DNA of 48,821 bases. It comes from Hyphomicrobiales bacterium (GTDB taxonomy: Bacteria; Pseudomonadota; Alphaproteobacteria; Rhizobiales; Beijerinckiaceae). Positions 27,274-35,213 of the stretch are shown piece by piece. The stretch lies in the NCBI GenBank assembly GCA_028290705.1, contig JAQGJH010000020.1:1-48821 (forward strand), read 5' to 3'. The notes beneath the pieces were generated by a model that was given only the letters and a program-made list of their open reading frames with translations, had not been told where the DNA came from and did not search any database. How positions within the stretch are numbered: the stretch's first letter is position 1; each line of letters opens with the position of its first letter. Made by a program: the position numbers and the translations under genes.

Positions 27274-29335
27274 ACTGCCGCCAGCGCCAAAGGTCGTCGT
27301 TCTCGCGCCCATCGGCCGCGACGGCCAGGTGATCTGCGCGATCCTGACGGACGCCGGTTTCGATTGCGAAATCGCGACCGACGTGAAGGATCTTCTCGGA
27401 CGCCTGGACACCGCGTCGGCGGGCGTTCTGGCCGAAGAGGCCTTCACCAGCTCGTCCGAACTGGCATTGATCGATCAATGGCTGTCGATCCAGGAGGCAT
27501 GGTCCGATTTCCCGTTCGTGCTGCTGTCGATCCCCAGCGACGAAGCGGACCAGCGCCGTGCCCAGCTTCGCGACGTTCTCGGAAACATCACGCTCCTGGA
27601 GCGGCCGCTTCGCCCCGACACGCTGGTGCGCGCGGTGCGTTCCGCATCCCGTGCGCGTCAGCGGCAACGCGAAGCGGCGCGGCTGCTGGACGAACGAGCC
27701 CGTGCCGAAGCCGAACGCCGCGTTCGCGAGGAACGGCTCCGAGAACTCTTCGACAATGCCGCAGACGCCATCTTCATCACGGACTCCGCCGGCTGCGTGA
27801 CGGACGTGAACCCGGCCGCCTGCACGCTCCTCGAAGCGCCGCGCGAAGACCTGATCGGCCGTCTCATCGCCAGCCTGATCATGCCGGACGAGCGCGAAGA
27901 CTTCACGCTCTGGATGGCCCGCCAGACCGATGGGCAGGCGACCTCGGCGGAATGGCGCATGATCCGTCCGCGCGGCCGTTGGCTCGATACGGAGATCAGC
28001 GCCCGCGTGCTCAGCGATGGACGATGGCAGGCCTTTGCGCGCGACATCGGCGACCGCAGGCTTGCCGAGGAAGCCTTGCGCGACTGGAACGAGACGCTGG
28101 AGGCCCGCGTCGCCGAACGGACGGCTGAACTCGTCCAGACCCAGACTGCATTGGCGCAGGCGCAGAAGATGGAAGCCGTCGGCCAGTTGACCGGCGGCGT
28201 CGCGCACGACTTCAACAACCTGCTGATGGTGATCTCCGGCGGCCTCGAAATGCTCAGCCGCGACCCTGATCCCGAACGCCGCAAGCGCGTCACGGACGGG
28301 ATGCGGCAGGCGGTCGAACGCGGCGCGGCCCTCACCCGCCAGCTGCTGACCTTCTCCCGGCGCGACGCGCTCAAACCCGTGGTTCTCGAATTGGATCGTC
28401 GCATCAGCGCCATGAGCGAGATGCTCGAGCGATCCTTGCGCGGCGACATTCGCGTCGAGATGAGTTTTCAGTCGCAGCTCTGGCCTGTCGACGTAGACCC
28501 CACACAGCTCGAACTTGCCGTCCTTAATCTGGCGGTGAATGCGCGCGACGCCATGCCGGAAGGCGGCACCCTGCGCGTTCGCGGCGAAAACGCACCCGAC
28601 GTGCAGGACGAAGATCTCGCCGGCGACTTCGTTCGTATCGCCGTTTCCGACAACGGCAGCGGCATGTCGGCCGAAATCATTGCCCGGGTCTTCGAACCGT
28701 TTTTCACGACGAAGGGCATCGGCAAAGGCTCAGGGCTTGGCCTTGCGCAAATCTACGGCTTCGCAAAAGAGTCGGGCGGCGGTGTCCGCATCAGCAGCGA
28801 AGTCGGCGTCGGCACCACGGTTTCGGTTCTGCTGCCCCGCACCCGGCGCGTGCCGCTCGCCGCCGATCTCGTCAGCGATGACAGCGCGCGTATCCATCGC
28901 TCCGCCCGCACGTCCCCGGAAGCCACTGTACTGCTGGTCGAGGACGACGACGAAGTCGCGGCCCTCGTGGGCGAGATGATCGAACAACTCGGATATGACG
29001 TCACGCGCGTCGCGACTGGCGCCGCGGCTCTGGGCGCCATGGCCAATGGCCGCGATATCGACGTGGTGTTCTCTGACATCCTCATGCCGGGCGAGATGAG
29101 CGGCGCCGACCTGGCGCGCGAGATTCGGCGGCGGCGGCCTGACATGCCCATCGTCCTGACCACGGGCTACGATGGCGAGGCCAGGGTCGCGACGGACCAG
29201 TTGCGCCTTCCCGTATTGCGCAAGCCATACCGGCTCGAGGCTCTGGCCCGGGTGCTGGCGGACGCCATTCAGCGACGGGGCACGCAGGACGCAGGCGCCG
29301 GCGAGGACGACACAAGGATGATCGGGGCCGGCTGA
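27257..29335 (+). CDS. hybrid histidine kinase with N-terminal pseudo-receiver, PAS, kinase and receiver domains
   Basis: The 692-residue protein starts with a receiver-like fold (about 10-130) that lacks the phospho-Asp: the strand that should hold it reads AGVLAEEAF, and the usual K-P pair is ERPLRP. A coiled-coil-like linker and a PAS domain (about 165-280, NAADAIFITDSAGCVTDVNP) follow. The kinase core has the H-box GQLTGGVAHDFNNLLMVISG, the N box NLAVNARDAMPEGG, DNGSGM, and the GSGLGLAQIYG G2 box. A C-terminal receiver (about 555-675) has a normal acidic pocket (VEDDDE), phospho-Asp in VVFSDILMPG and KPYR. No membrane segment is seen. Overlap with the KaiC-like gene suggests that the kinase reads or sets the state of that ATPase. 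Confidence 0.88.
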   Translation: MTRSSELPPAPKVVVLAPIGRDGQVICAILTDAGFDCEIATDVKDLLGRLDTASAGVLAEEAFTSSSELALIDQWLSIQEAWSDFPFVLLSIPSDEADQRRAQLRDVLGNITLLERPLRPDTLVRAVRSASRARQRQREAARLLDERARAEAERRVREERLRELFDNAADAIFITDSAGCVTDVNPAACTLLEAPREDLIGRLIASLIMPDEREDFTLWMARQTDGQATSAEWRMIRPRGRWLDTEISARVLSDGRWQAFARDIGDRRLAEEALRDWNETLEARVAERTAELVQTQTALAQAQKMEAVGQLTGGVAHDFNNLLMVISGGLEMLSRDPDPERRKRVTDGMRQAVERGAALTRQLLTFSRRDALKPVVLELDRRISAMSEMLERSLRGDIRVEMSFQSQLWPVDVDPTQLELAVLNLAVNARDAMPEGGTLRVRGENAPDVQDEDLAGDFVRIAVSDNGSGMSAEIIARVFEPFFTTKGIGKGSGLGLAQIYGFAKESGGGVRISSEVGVGTTVSVLLPRTRRVPLAADLVSDDSARIHRSARTSPEATVLLVEDDDEVAALVGEMIEQLGYDVTRVATGAAALGAMANGRDIDVVFSDILMPGEMSGADLAREIRRRRPDMPIVLTTGYDGEARVATDQLRLPVLRKPYRLEALARVLADAIQRRGTQDAGAGEDDTRMIGAG

Positions 29336-29346
29336 CTGCCACTCAG

Positions 29347-29368
29347 GCAGGCAGATCGGTCTGTCTGC
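29347..29368 (+). terminator. hairpin after the KaiC-kinase unit
   Basis: GCAGGCAGA (29347-29355) pairs with TCTGTCTGC (29360-29368), with one G-U pair and a TCGG loop, 11 bases after the kinase stop codon. No T-run follows, so termination is not certain. Confidence 0.35.
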
Positions 29369-29423
29369 TCCCAACCTGCTCGATAAAGTCGCCGGAACCA
29401 CACGGCTCACCCTCCGCCCGTAT

Positions 29424-29439
29424 TGGCATAGGCTTTGCC
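29424..29439 (+). promoter_or_regulatory. sigma-54 (-24/-12) promoter of the TRAP transporter operon
   Basis: TGGCATAGGCTTTGCC has GG (29425-29426) and GC (29437-29438) separated by exactly 10 bases, and TTGGCA plus TTTGC match the -24 and -12 sigma-54 elements. The expected start site near 29449 lies about 34 bp before the dctP-type ATG 29483. DctD/NtrC-type activators bind further upstream; NtrC is encoded in this window. Confidence 0.5.
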
Positions 29440-29482
29440 TTGCATCCTCCATTGCCCACGGGCACGAGGAGGATGGCAAGCC

Positions 29483-30583
29483 ATGAAGCGTCGTTCGTTC
29501 ATCAAGGCAGGAATTCTAGGCGCTGCAGGCGGCGCGCTCGCCGCCCCGTCGATCGTCTCCGCGCAGCAAAAAACGTTCTCGTGGAAGATGACCAACGCCT
29601 ACGGGCCGGGTTCGCCTTTCTATGTGACGGGTCCGGGCAGCCCCACCGACTTCTGCGACATGGTCAAGAAAATGTCCGGCGGCCGTCTGCAGATCCAGCA
29701 TTTCGCCGCCGGCGAACTGATCCCTGCGCTGGAAGGCTTCGACGCCGTGTCCAAGGGCATCGTCGAAATGAATGCCGCCAACAGTTACTTCTGGTCGGGC
29801 AAGACCTTCGCGGCCCAATACTTCACCGCCGTGCCGTTCGGCCTGAACTTTCAGGGAATGAACGCCTGGCTGTATCACGGCGGCGGACAGAAGCTCTGGG
29901 ACGAAGTCTACGCACCTTTCAATCTCGTGCCGATGGCCATGGGCAACACCGGCGTGCAGATGACCGGCTGGTTCCGCAAGCCGATCGAGAAGATCGAGGA
30001 CTTCAAGGGCCTCAAGATGCGCATTCCGGGTCTCGCCGGAAAGGTGCTGGCGGGCTTCGGTGTCGACGTCAAGCTGCTGCCCGGCGGCGAAATTTTCCCG
30101 GCCCTGGAACGTGGCGTGATCGACGCCGCGGAATTCGTTGGACCCTATCAGGATCGCCGTCTCGGCCTGCAGAAGGCTGCGAAATATTACTACACCACCG
30201 GGTGGCACGAGACCTCGACGGTGACCGAGCTCATCGTCAACAAGGCTGCGTGGAATTCGCTTCCCGAGGACCTCAAGGAGATCGTCAAGGCTGCGGCCGC
30301 AGCCTGCAATACGATCAGCCACACCTGGTGCGAAGCCACGAATGCGGAAGCGCTCGACGACCTCGTCAAGAACCAGGGCGTCATCGCCGGCCCGTTGCCG
30401 GCGGACATCGTCGCAAAACTCCGTTCCGCGACCGCGACTGTGCTGGACGAGGCGGCCGCCAAGGATCCGCTCGTCAAGAAAGTGCATGACAGCTTCATGG
30501 CCTTCAAGACGAACCACGACAAATGGGCGGGCGTTTCGGAAGCCGTCTATCAATCGCAGATCCGCGGCCCACTGAAAGCTTGA
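29483..30583 (+). CDS. TRAP transporter substrate-binding protein (DctP type)
   Basis: The 366-residue protein is the periplasmic receptor of a tripartite ATP-independent transporter. It carries a Tat-type signal, MKRRSFIKAGILGAAGGALA, with the twin arginines, ending near SIVSAQQ. The mature fold has FSWKMTNAYGPGSPFYVTGP, a middle block GWFRKPIEKIEDFKGLKMRI (conserved in DctP proteins, with the carboxylate-binding Arg) and GGEIFPALERGVIDAAEFVGPYQD. It is closest to the mannitol/chloroaromatic type, suggesting organic anions or aromatic acids. ATG 29483 has a GAGGAGG site. The dctQ- and dctM-type genes follow immediately. Confidence 0.92.
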   Translation: MKRRSFIKAGILGAAGGALAAPSIVSAQQKTFSWKMTNAYGPGSPFYVTGPGSPTDFCDMVKKMSGGRLQIQHFAAGELIPALEGFDAVSKGIVEMNAANSYFWSGKTFAAQYFTAVPFGLNFQGMNAWLYHGGGQKLWDEVYAPFNLVPMAMGNTGVQMTGWFRKPIEKIEDFKGLKMRIPGLAGKVLAGFGVDVKLLPGGEIFPALERGVIDAAEFVGPYQDRRLGLQKAAKYYYTTGWHETSTVTELIVNKAAWNSLPEDLKEIVKAAAAACNTISHTWCEATNAEALDDLVKNQGVIAGPLPADIVAKLRSATATVLDEAAAKDPLVKKVHDSFMAFKTNHDKWAGVSEAVYQSQIRGPLKA

Positions 30584-30585
30584 TC

Positions 30586-31155
30586 GTGCATCAGATGGTG
30601 GAAGATCCGGGCCAGCTCGAAAGGCTGGCTCGAAGGCTCGACGTCGTCGTCGAGCATGCGGGTCGCTTCGGCGCGTGGACGGGCTTCGCGCTCGTTCTCG
30701 TCATGGCCGGCAATGTCCTGATGCGCTACGTGTTCCACAAGGGATCCGTGGCCATGCAGGAGCTGGAATGGCATCTGATGGCGCCCGTCTCGCTGCTCTG
30801 CATCGCTTTTGCGATCAAGCACGAGGGGCATATCAGGGTCGACATCCTCTACGGCCAGATGGCCCTCCGCACTCAGCAGGTCATCGAACTCATTTCATGC
30901 GTTCTCGCGCTGCTTCTCTGCGTGATCCTCGTCTATCTTTCCATTCCTTACGTCATGCAATCCTACTCGATCCTCGAAGGCTCGCCCGATCCCGGCGGCC
31001 TGCCCTATCGCTTCATCGTCAAATCGATGATCCCGCTGGGCTTCGTGTTGCTGGGCCTGCAGAGCCTCGCGTCCGTGCTCCGCGCCGCGGCGGCGCTCAA
31101 GCGCGTGCAGAACGTCCATGTCTCGGGTATGGAGCAGCCTGATGCCGCTCAATGA
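30586..31155 (+). CDS. TRAP transporter small permease subunit (DctQ type)
   Basis: The 189-residue membrane protein has four hydrophobic helices (about 28-48, 62-80, 102-125, 143-163) and the DctQ hallmark MQELEWHLMAPVSLLCIAFA. It pairs with the large permease to take up the ligand delivered by the binding protein, driven by an ion gradient. The start is uncertain: GTG 30586, 2 bases after the dctP-type stop, or ATG 30595; both have weak ribosome-binding sites. The 3' end overlaps the next gene by 14 bp. Confidence 0.88.
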   Translation: MHQMVEDPGQLERLARRLDVVVEHAGRFGAWTGFALVLVMAGNVLMRYVFHKGSVAMQELEWHLMAPVSLLCIAFAIKHEGHIRVDILYGQMALRTQQVIELISCVLALLLCVILVYLSIPYVMQSYSILEGSPDPGGLPYRFIVKSMIPLGFVLLGLQSLASVLRAAAALKRVQNVHVSGMEQPDAAQ

Positions 31156-32467
31156 AATTCTCGCGCTGGCCTGCATCGCGTCATTCTTCGTCATGCTCGC
31201 CATGGGCATTCCCGTGGCGCTCACACTGGCGGTCAGCGGCTTCGTCTTCGGATATATCGGGTTCGGCTCGCTGCTCTTCAGCCTGCTGCCGGCGCGCATC
31301 TACGGCGTCACGGCCAATTACACGCTGATCGCCATTCCGCTTTTCGTCTTCATGGGAGTGATGCTCGAGAAATCGAAGATCGCCAATGAACTCATGGACG
31401 TGATCGGCCATGTGTCGGGCGGGCTTCGCGGCGGCATGGGCATCGGCATCATCCTCGTGGGCGTGCTGATGGGTGCGACGACCGGCATCGTCGGCGCCAC
31501 CATCGTGACGCTCGGCCTGCTGACCCTGCCGACGCTGCTGCGTCGCGGCTACGACAAGAGCCTCGCGTGCGGGGCGATCTGCGCCTCCGGCACGCTCGGC
31601 CAGCTCATTCCGCCGAGCACGATTCTCATCCTGCTTGCCGACATCATGGGGCAATCCGTCGGCACGCTCTTCGCGGCCGCGGTTTTCCCCGGGCTGATGC
31701 TGGCCGGAATTTTCTGTATCTACTTTCTCGTGATCGGCTGGCTGCGTCCCGAGATGGCCCCGCCCATTCCGCTCGAAGAGCGGCAGGCACTGCCGACCCG
31801 CGAATTGCTCGTGCGACTGATGAAAGTCGGGCTGCCGCCGATCGCGCTCGTCATCGCCGTGCTGGGCTCCATCATCGGCGGGATCGCGGCGCCCACCGAA
31901 GCGGCTTCCATGGGCGCGCTGGGCAGCATTCTCGTCACAGCATCGCTCGGCCGCCTGAGCTGGCAGACCCTCAAGGAAACCGTCTACACCACGGGGCGTA
32001 TCACAGCCGCCATGATGTTCGTGCTGATCTGCGCGCAGGTCTTCGCGCTCGCCTTTCGCGGCCTGCAGGGCGAAAAGCTCGTGCACGACGCGTTTTCAGC
32101 GGTGCCGGGCGGACCCAATGGCGTGATCCTGTTCATGCTGCTGCTGATCTTCATCCTCGGCTTCTTCATCGAGTGGATCGAAATCAGCTACATCGTCGTG
32201 CCGATGTTCCTGCCCTTGCTTGCAGCCACGGGCGCGGACCCCGTCTGGATCGCGACGCTCATCGCCGTGGTGTTGCAGACGTCGTTTCTCACGCCGCCTT
32301 TCGGATGGGCGTTGTTCTACTTGCGGGGTGTCGCTCCACCCGAGGTCTCGACCCTGGACATCTACAAGGGCGTCGTTCCCTTCATTCTGCTTCAGATATC
32401 TGCTCTGGCCATCGTCTTCTTCTATCCCGGCATCGCCACATGGCTGCCGAAGGCGATTGGCTGGTGA
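31142..32467 (+). CDS. TRAP transporter large permease subunit (DctM type)
   Basis: The 441-residue membrane protein has 11-12 hydrophobic helices. The DctM signatures GIPVALTLAVSGFVFGY, GMGIGIILVGVLMGATTGIV, GTLGQLIPPSTILILLADI and FILGFFIEWIEISYIVVPMF are all present. It forms the ion-coupled channel of the TRAP system. ATG 31142 (MPLNEILALA) overlaps the small subunit by 14 bp, as is common in this operon type. The gene ends 20 bp before an FNR-like box. Confidence 0.93.
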   Translation: MPLNEILALACIASFFVMLAMGIPVALTLAVSGFVFGYIGFGSLLFSLLPARIYGVTANYTLIAIPLFVFMGVMLEKSKIANELMDVIGHVSGGLRGGMGIGIILVGVLMGATTGIVGATIVTLGLLTLPTLLRRGYDKSLACGAICASGTLGQLIPPSTILILLADIMGQSVGTLFAAAVFPGLMLAGIFCIYFLVIGWLRPEMAPPIPLEERQALPTRELLVRLMKVGLPPIALVIAVLGSIIGGIAAPTEAASMGALGSILVTASLGRLSWQTLKETVYTTGRITAAMMFVLICAQVFALAFRGLQGEKLVHDAFSAVPGGPNGVILFMLLLIFILGFFIEWIEISYIVVPMFLPLLAATGADPVWIATLIAVVLQTSFLTPPFGWALFYLRGVAPPEVSTLDIYKGVVPFILLQISALAIVFFYPGIATWLPKAIGW

Positions 32468-32486
32468 ACACCGCGGACCCAAAGCA

Positions 32487-32500
32487 TTGATCTAGCTCAA
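32487..32500 (+). promoter_or_regulatory. FNR/FixK-like box upstream of the Rieske oxygenase gene
   Basis: TTGATCTAGCTCAA matches the FNR/FixK consensus TTGAT-N4-ATCAA in all but one base. It lies 110 bp before the oxygenase ATG. If it worked as a class II site centred near -41.5, transcription would start near 32535, inside the palindrome at 32529-32557. No fnr or fixK gene is in the window. Confidence 0.5.
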
Positions 32501-32528
32501 GGCCGACAACTTCCGAGGCCCCTAAGTT

Positions 32529-32557
32529 CTCTATGCGGAACACGTGTCCGCATAGAG
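32529..32557. promoter_or_regulatory. 29-bp near-perfect palindrome, probable operator
   Basis: CTCTATGCGGA (32529-32539) and TCCGCATAGAG (32547-32557) are exact inverted repeats around ACACGTG. With one base bulged out, the dyad runs unbroken through the centre. This is the kind of site bound by dimeric IclR-, GntR- or TetR-type regulators. It sits 53 bp before the oxygenase start codon and downstream of the FNR-like box, as a repressor site would. No regulator gene is linked. Confidence 0.55.
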
Positions 32558-32609
32558 GAACAACTGACCGGCCCCAACGCCGGCGGAGCGCGCGAAGGAG
32601 GCTGCGGCC

Positions 32610-33896
32610 ATGCTCAAGAAGGAACAGAACGAACTCGTCACCCAGACGGGTCCCGGCACCATGATGGGCGATCTCTTCCGCTGCTACTGGCTGCCCGTAC
32701 TCCTGAGCGAAGAGCTTCCCGAGCCCGACTGCCCGCCCGTCCGCGTCAAGATCCTCTCTGAGCGCCTGGTCGCCTTCCGCGACACCAGCGGCACGCTCGG
32801 CCTCATCGACGAATTTTGCCCGCATCGCGGCGCGTCGCTCTGGTTCGGGCGCAACGAGGAATGCGGATTGCGCTGCCCTTATCACGGCTGGAAATTCGAC
32901 GTGAACGGCCAGTGTCTCGAAGTACCGTCCGAAGATGCCGCGTCCGGCTACGCCAAGAAGATCAAGCTGACCTCCTATCCGCTGATCGAGAAAGGTGGCG
33001 TGATCTGGACCTACATGGGCAAGCCGGAACATATGCCGCCCGAGCCGGCCTACGAGTTCGCAACCGTGCCGCGCGAGCAGAGCTTCATGTCCAAGCGCTT
33101 GCAGGAATGCAATTGGCTGCAGGCTCTCGAAGGCGGCATCGACTCGAGCCACGTGTCGTGGCTGCACCGCGGCGACGTCAAGGCCGATCCCCTGTTCAAG
33201 GGAGCGGCCGGAAACAAATACAACCTCAACGATCTCGCGCCCGTGTTCGAGGTCGACGAGACGGATGGCGGCCTGCTCATCGGCGCGCGACGCATGGCGG
33301 AAGACGACCAATATTACTGGCGCATCACCCCCTGGCTGATGCCCTGCTACACGGCCGTTCCGCCACGCGGCGACTACCCTATGCACGGCCATTTCTGGGT
33401 GCCGATCGACGATGAATCCTGCTGGGCCTGGAGCTTCGACTACCATCCCGTCCGTCCGTTGACGGCCGAGGAAGTCGGTCACATGAAGGCCGGCAAGGGC
33501 GTGCATTGCAGATACGTGCCGGGCACTTACCGTCCGCTCGCCAACAAGGACAACGACTACCTGATGAGCCGTGAGGCCCAGAAGGCAGGCACCACCTACA
33601 GCGGCGTGGAAGGCATCGCCATCCAGGATTCTTCGCTGCAGGAAAGCATGGGACCGATCGTCGACCGCACGAAGGAAAACCTCGTCGGCTGCGACAACGG
33701 CATCATCATGGCTCGACACAAGATCATGCGGGCCGCCAAGGCGCTGCGTGAAAAGGGCACACTGCCACCCGCACGGACGCCGGAACAGCAGGCCGTGCGT
33801 TCCACCGCACTGCTCCTGAAGCGCGACGTCAACTTCATCCACGGAGCGAAAGAAGCGCTCAAGGCGAAGAAGGGCGTTCCGCAGACCACCGTTTGA
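32610..33896 (+). CDS. Rieske 2Fe-2S aromatic ring-hydroxylating oxygenase, alpha-type subunit
   Basis: The 428-residue protein is of the phthalate 4,5-dioxygenase/PobA-like type. The Rieske cluster ligands are Cys70-His72 (FCPHRGASLW) and Cys89-His92 (CPYHGWKFD). The mononuclear iron site has Asp178 and His181-His186 in LEGGIDSSHVSWLHRGD, and the C-terminus has VDRTKENLVGCDNGIIMARH. It would add oxygen to an aromatic or cyclic acid, using a separate reductase, which is not seen here. AAGGAGG sits about 9 bases before the ATG. It is transcribed from its own promoter region and ends at a strong terminator. Confidence 0.92.
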   Translation: MLKKEQNELVTQTGPGTMMGDLFRCYWLPVLLSEELPEPDCPPVRVKILSERLVAFRDTSGTLGLIDEFCPHRGASLWFGRNEECGLRCPYHGWKFDVNGQCLEVPSEDAASGYAKKIKLTSYPLIEKGGVIWTYMGKPEHMPPEPAYEFATVPREQSFMSKRLQECNWLQALEGGIDSSHVSWLHRGDVKADPLFKGAAGNKYNLNDLAPVFEVDETDGGLLIGARRMAEDDQYYWRITPWLMPCYTAVPPRGDYPMHGHFWVPIDDESCWAWSFDYHPVRPLTAEEVGHMKAGKGVHCRYVPGTYRPLANKDNDYLMSREAQKAGTTYSGVEGIAIQDSSLQESMGPIVDRTKENLVGCDNGIIMARHKIMRAAKALREKGTLPPARTPEQQAVRSTALLLKRDVNFIHGAKEALKAKKGVPQTTV

Positions 33897-33922
33897 CACT
33901 CACTCCCGTGGTGTCCAACTCC

Positions 33923-33952
33923 AGCCCGCCGCAGCAATGTGGCGGGCTTTTT
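33923..33952 (+). terminator. intrinsic terminator after the Rieske oxygenase gene
   Basis: AGCCCGCC (33923-33930) and GGCGGGCT (33941-33948) pair over eight bases, followed by a run of five T (33948-33952). This ends the oxygenase transcript 27 bases after the stop codon and separates it from the CoA-transferase operon. Confidence 0.8.
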
Positions 33953-34052
33953 CGTGCCCTCGGTCTCAGAGTGAGCGCCCGCTTGCCCGACAGCCTCGCT
34001 TGCTCCACAATCCCCGGTAACGCGGCGCAAAAGTCCGCAACTGGGAGGAGCC

Positions 34053-35213
34053 ATGTCCGGAGCGCTGGACGGAATTCGCGTCGTCGAATTCGCCAATTAC
34101 GTCTCGGGTCCTTATGCCGGAATGCTGCTAGGCGACCTCGGCGCGGACGTCGTCAAGGTGGAAGAGCCGACGCGAGGCGACCCATTCAGGGGCTGGGGGC
34201 GGGTCGAATATTCACCCACCTTCGGATCCGTCAACCGCAACAAGAAAAGCGTCACGCTCGATTTGAAGAGCGACGTAGGAAAGGCCGATGCGCGCGCGCT
34301 GGTCGCAACCGCCGACGTCGTGATTGAAAACTTCCGCCCCGGCGCCATGGATCGTCTCGGTCTTGGCTACGACTCGTTCCTCGCCGCGCAGCCGGGTCTC
34401 GTCTGGTGCTCCATCACCGGCTTCGGCTCCGACGGGCCTGACGCGTCGCGGCCCGGCTACGACACGGTCGGCCAGGCGACCGGCGGCCTCCTCAGCCTTC
34501 TCACCGACACGGGCGATCCGAAGCCCATGGGCATCTCGCTGTCGGACCATCTTGCCGGCATCACAGCCACCAATGGCGTGCTGGCGGCCCTGATCGCGCG
34601 CGGCCGCACGGGGCGCGGACAGCGCGTTGAAACCTCGCTGCTGGAAGCCACCCTCTCGTTCTGCGGCGAAAACGCCGCTCGCTTCTTCGAGAACGGCAAG
34701 GTGCCGGACCGCGCCGCGAGAACCCACCAGGCGCAGGTCTATGCCTTCACGGCGTCGGATGGAAAAGCCTTCGTGGTCCACCTCTCCTCGCCGAAGAAGT
34801 TTTGGGAAGCTTTGGCGCGCGTCGCCGGTCATCCCGAGTGGATCGCCGACGACCGCTTCGCCACCAAGGAAAGTCGCGCCCGGCACTATGACGAGTTGAA
34901 CCGCCAATTGTCGCTGGTGTTCAGGGAAAACACCCGTGCCCACTGGCTGCGGCTCCTGCAGGAGGCCGACGTCCCGTCCGCGCCGCTGAACACGCTCGAC
35001 GACGTCTTCGCCGACCCGCAGGTAAAACATCTCCAGATGCGCGTCGACGTGCCTCACCCGAAACTCGGCAGCGTCGGTCTGGTTCGCAACGGTTTGCGCC
35101 TGTGCGGCACGCCCGCGAGCGTGCGCTTCTGCTCGCCCGAGCTCGGCGAGCACAATGACGAAATCCTCGGCCCGCTCCGCGGCCGCAGCGTCACCGGGGG
35201 AGAACGCTCATGA
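34053..35213 (+). CDS. CaiB/BaiF family CoA-transferase (class III)
   Basis: The 386-residue protein moves CoA between acids through a covalent aspartyl-CoA intermediate. Family features are the N-terminus LDGIRVVEFANYVSGPYAGM, GDLGADVVKVE, NKKSVTLDLKS, ENFRPGAMDRLGLGYD and GISLSDHLAG, which holds the likely catalytic Asp. The acid is unknown; in this context it is probably the product of the oxygenase pathway. Strong GGAGG lies about 6 bases before the ATG. Its TGA overlaps the start of the next gene (ATGA). Confidence 0.92.
   Translation: MSGALDGIRVVEFANYVSGPYAGMLLGDLGADVVKVEEPTRGDPFRGWGRVEYSPTFGSVNRNKKSVTLDLKSDVGKADARALVATADVVIENFRPGAMDRLGLGYDSFLAAQPGLVWCSITGFGSDGPDASRPGYDTVGQATGGLLSLLTDTGDPKPMGISLSDHLAGITATNGVLAALIARGRTGRGQRVETSLLEATLSFCGENAARFFENGKVPDRAARTHQAQVYAFTASDGKAFVVHLSSPKKFWEALARVAGHPEWIADDRFATKESRARHYDELNRQLSLVFRENTRAHWLRLLQEADVPSAPLNTLDDVFADPQVKHLQMRVDVPHPKLGSVGLVRNGLRLCGTPASVRFCSPELGEHNDEILGPLRGRSVTGGERS

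Noticed and set aside
25801-27447. A 548-codon open frame on the minus strand
   Set aside because: It lies entirely opposite the KaiC-like gene and shows no known domain; the sense gene has clear Walker motifs.
32382-33899. A 505-codon open frame on the minus strand
   Set aside because: It is antisense to the Rieske oxygenase gene, which has intact cluster ligands.
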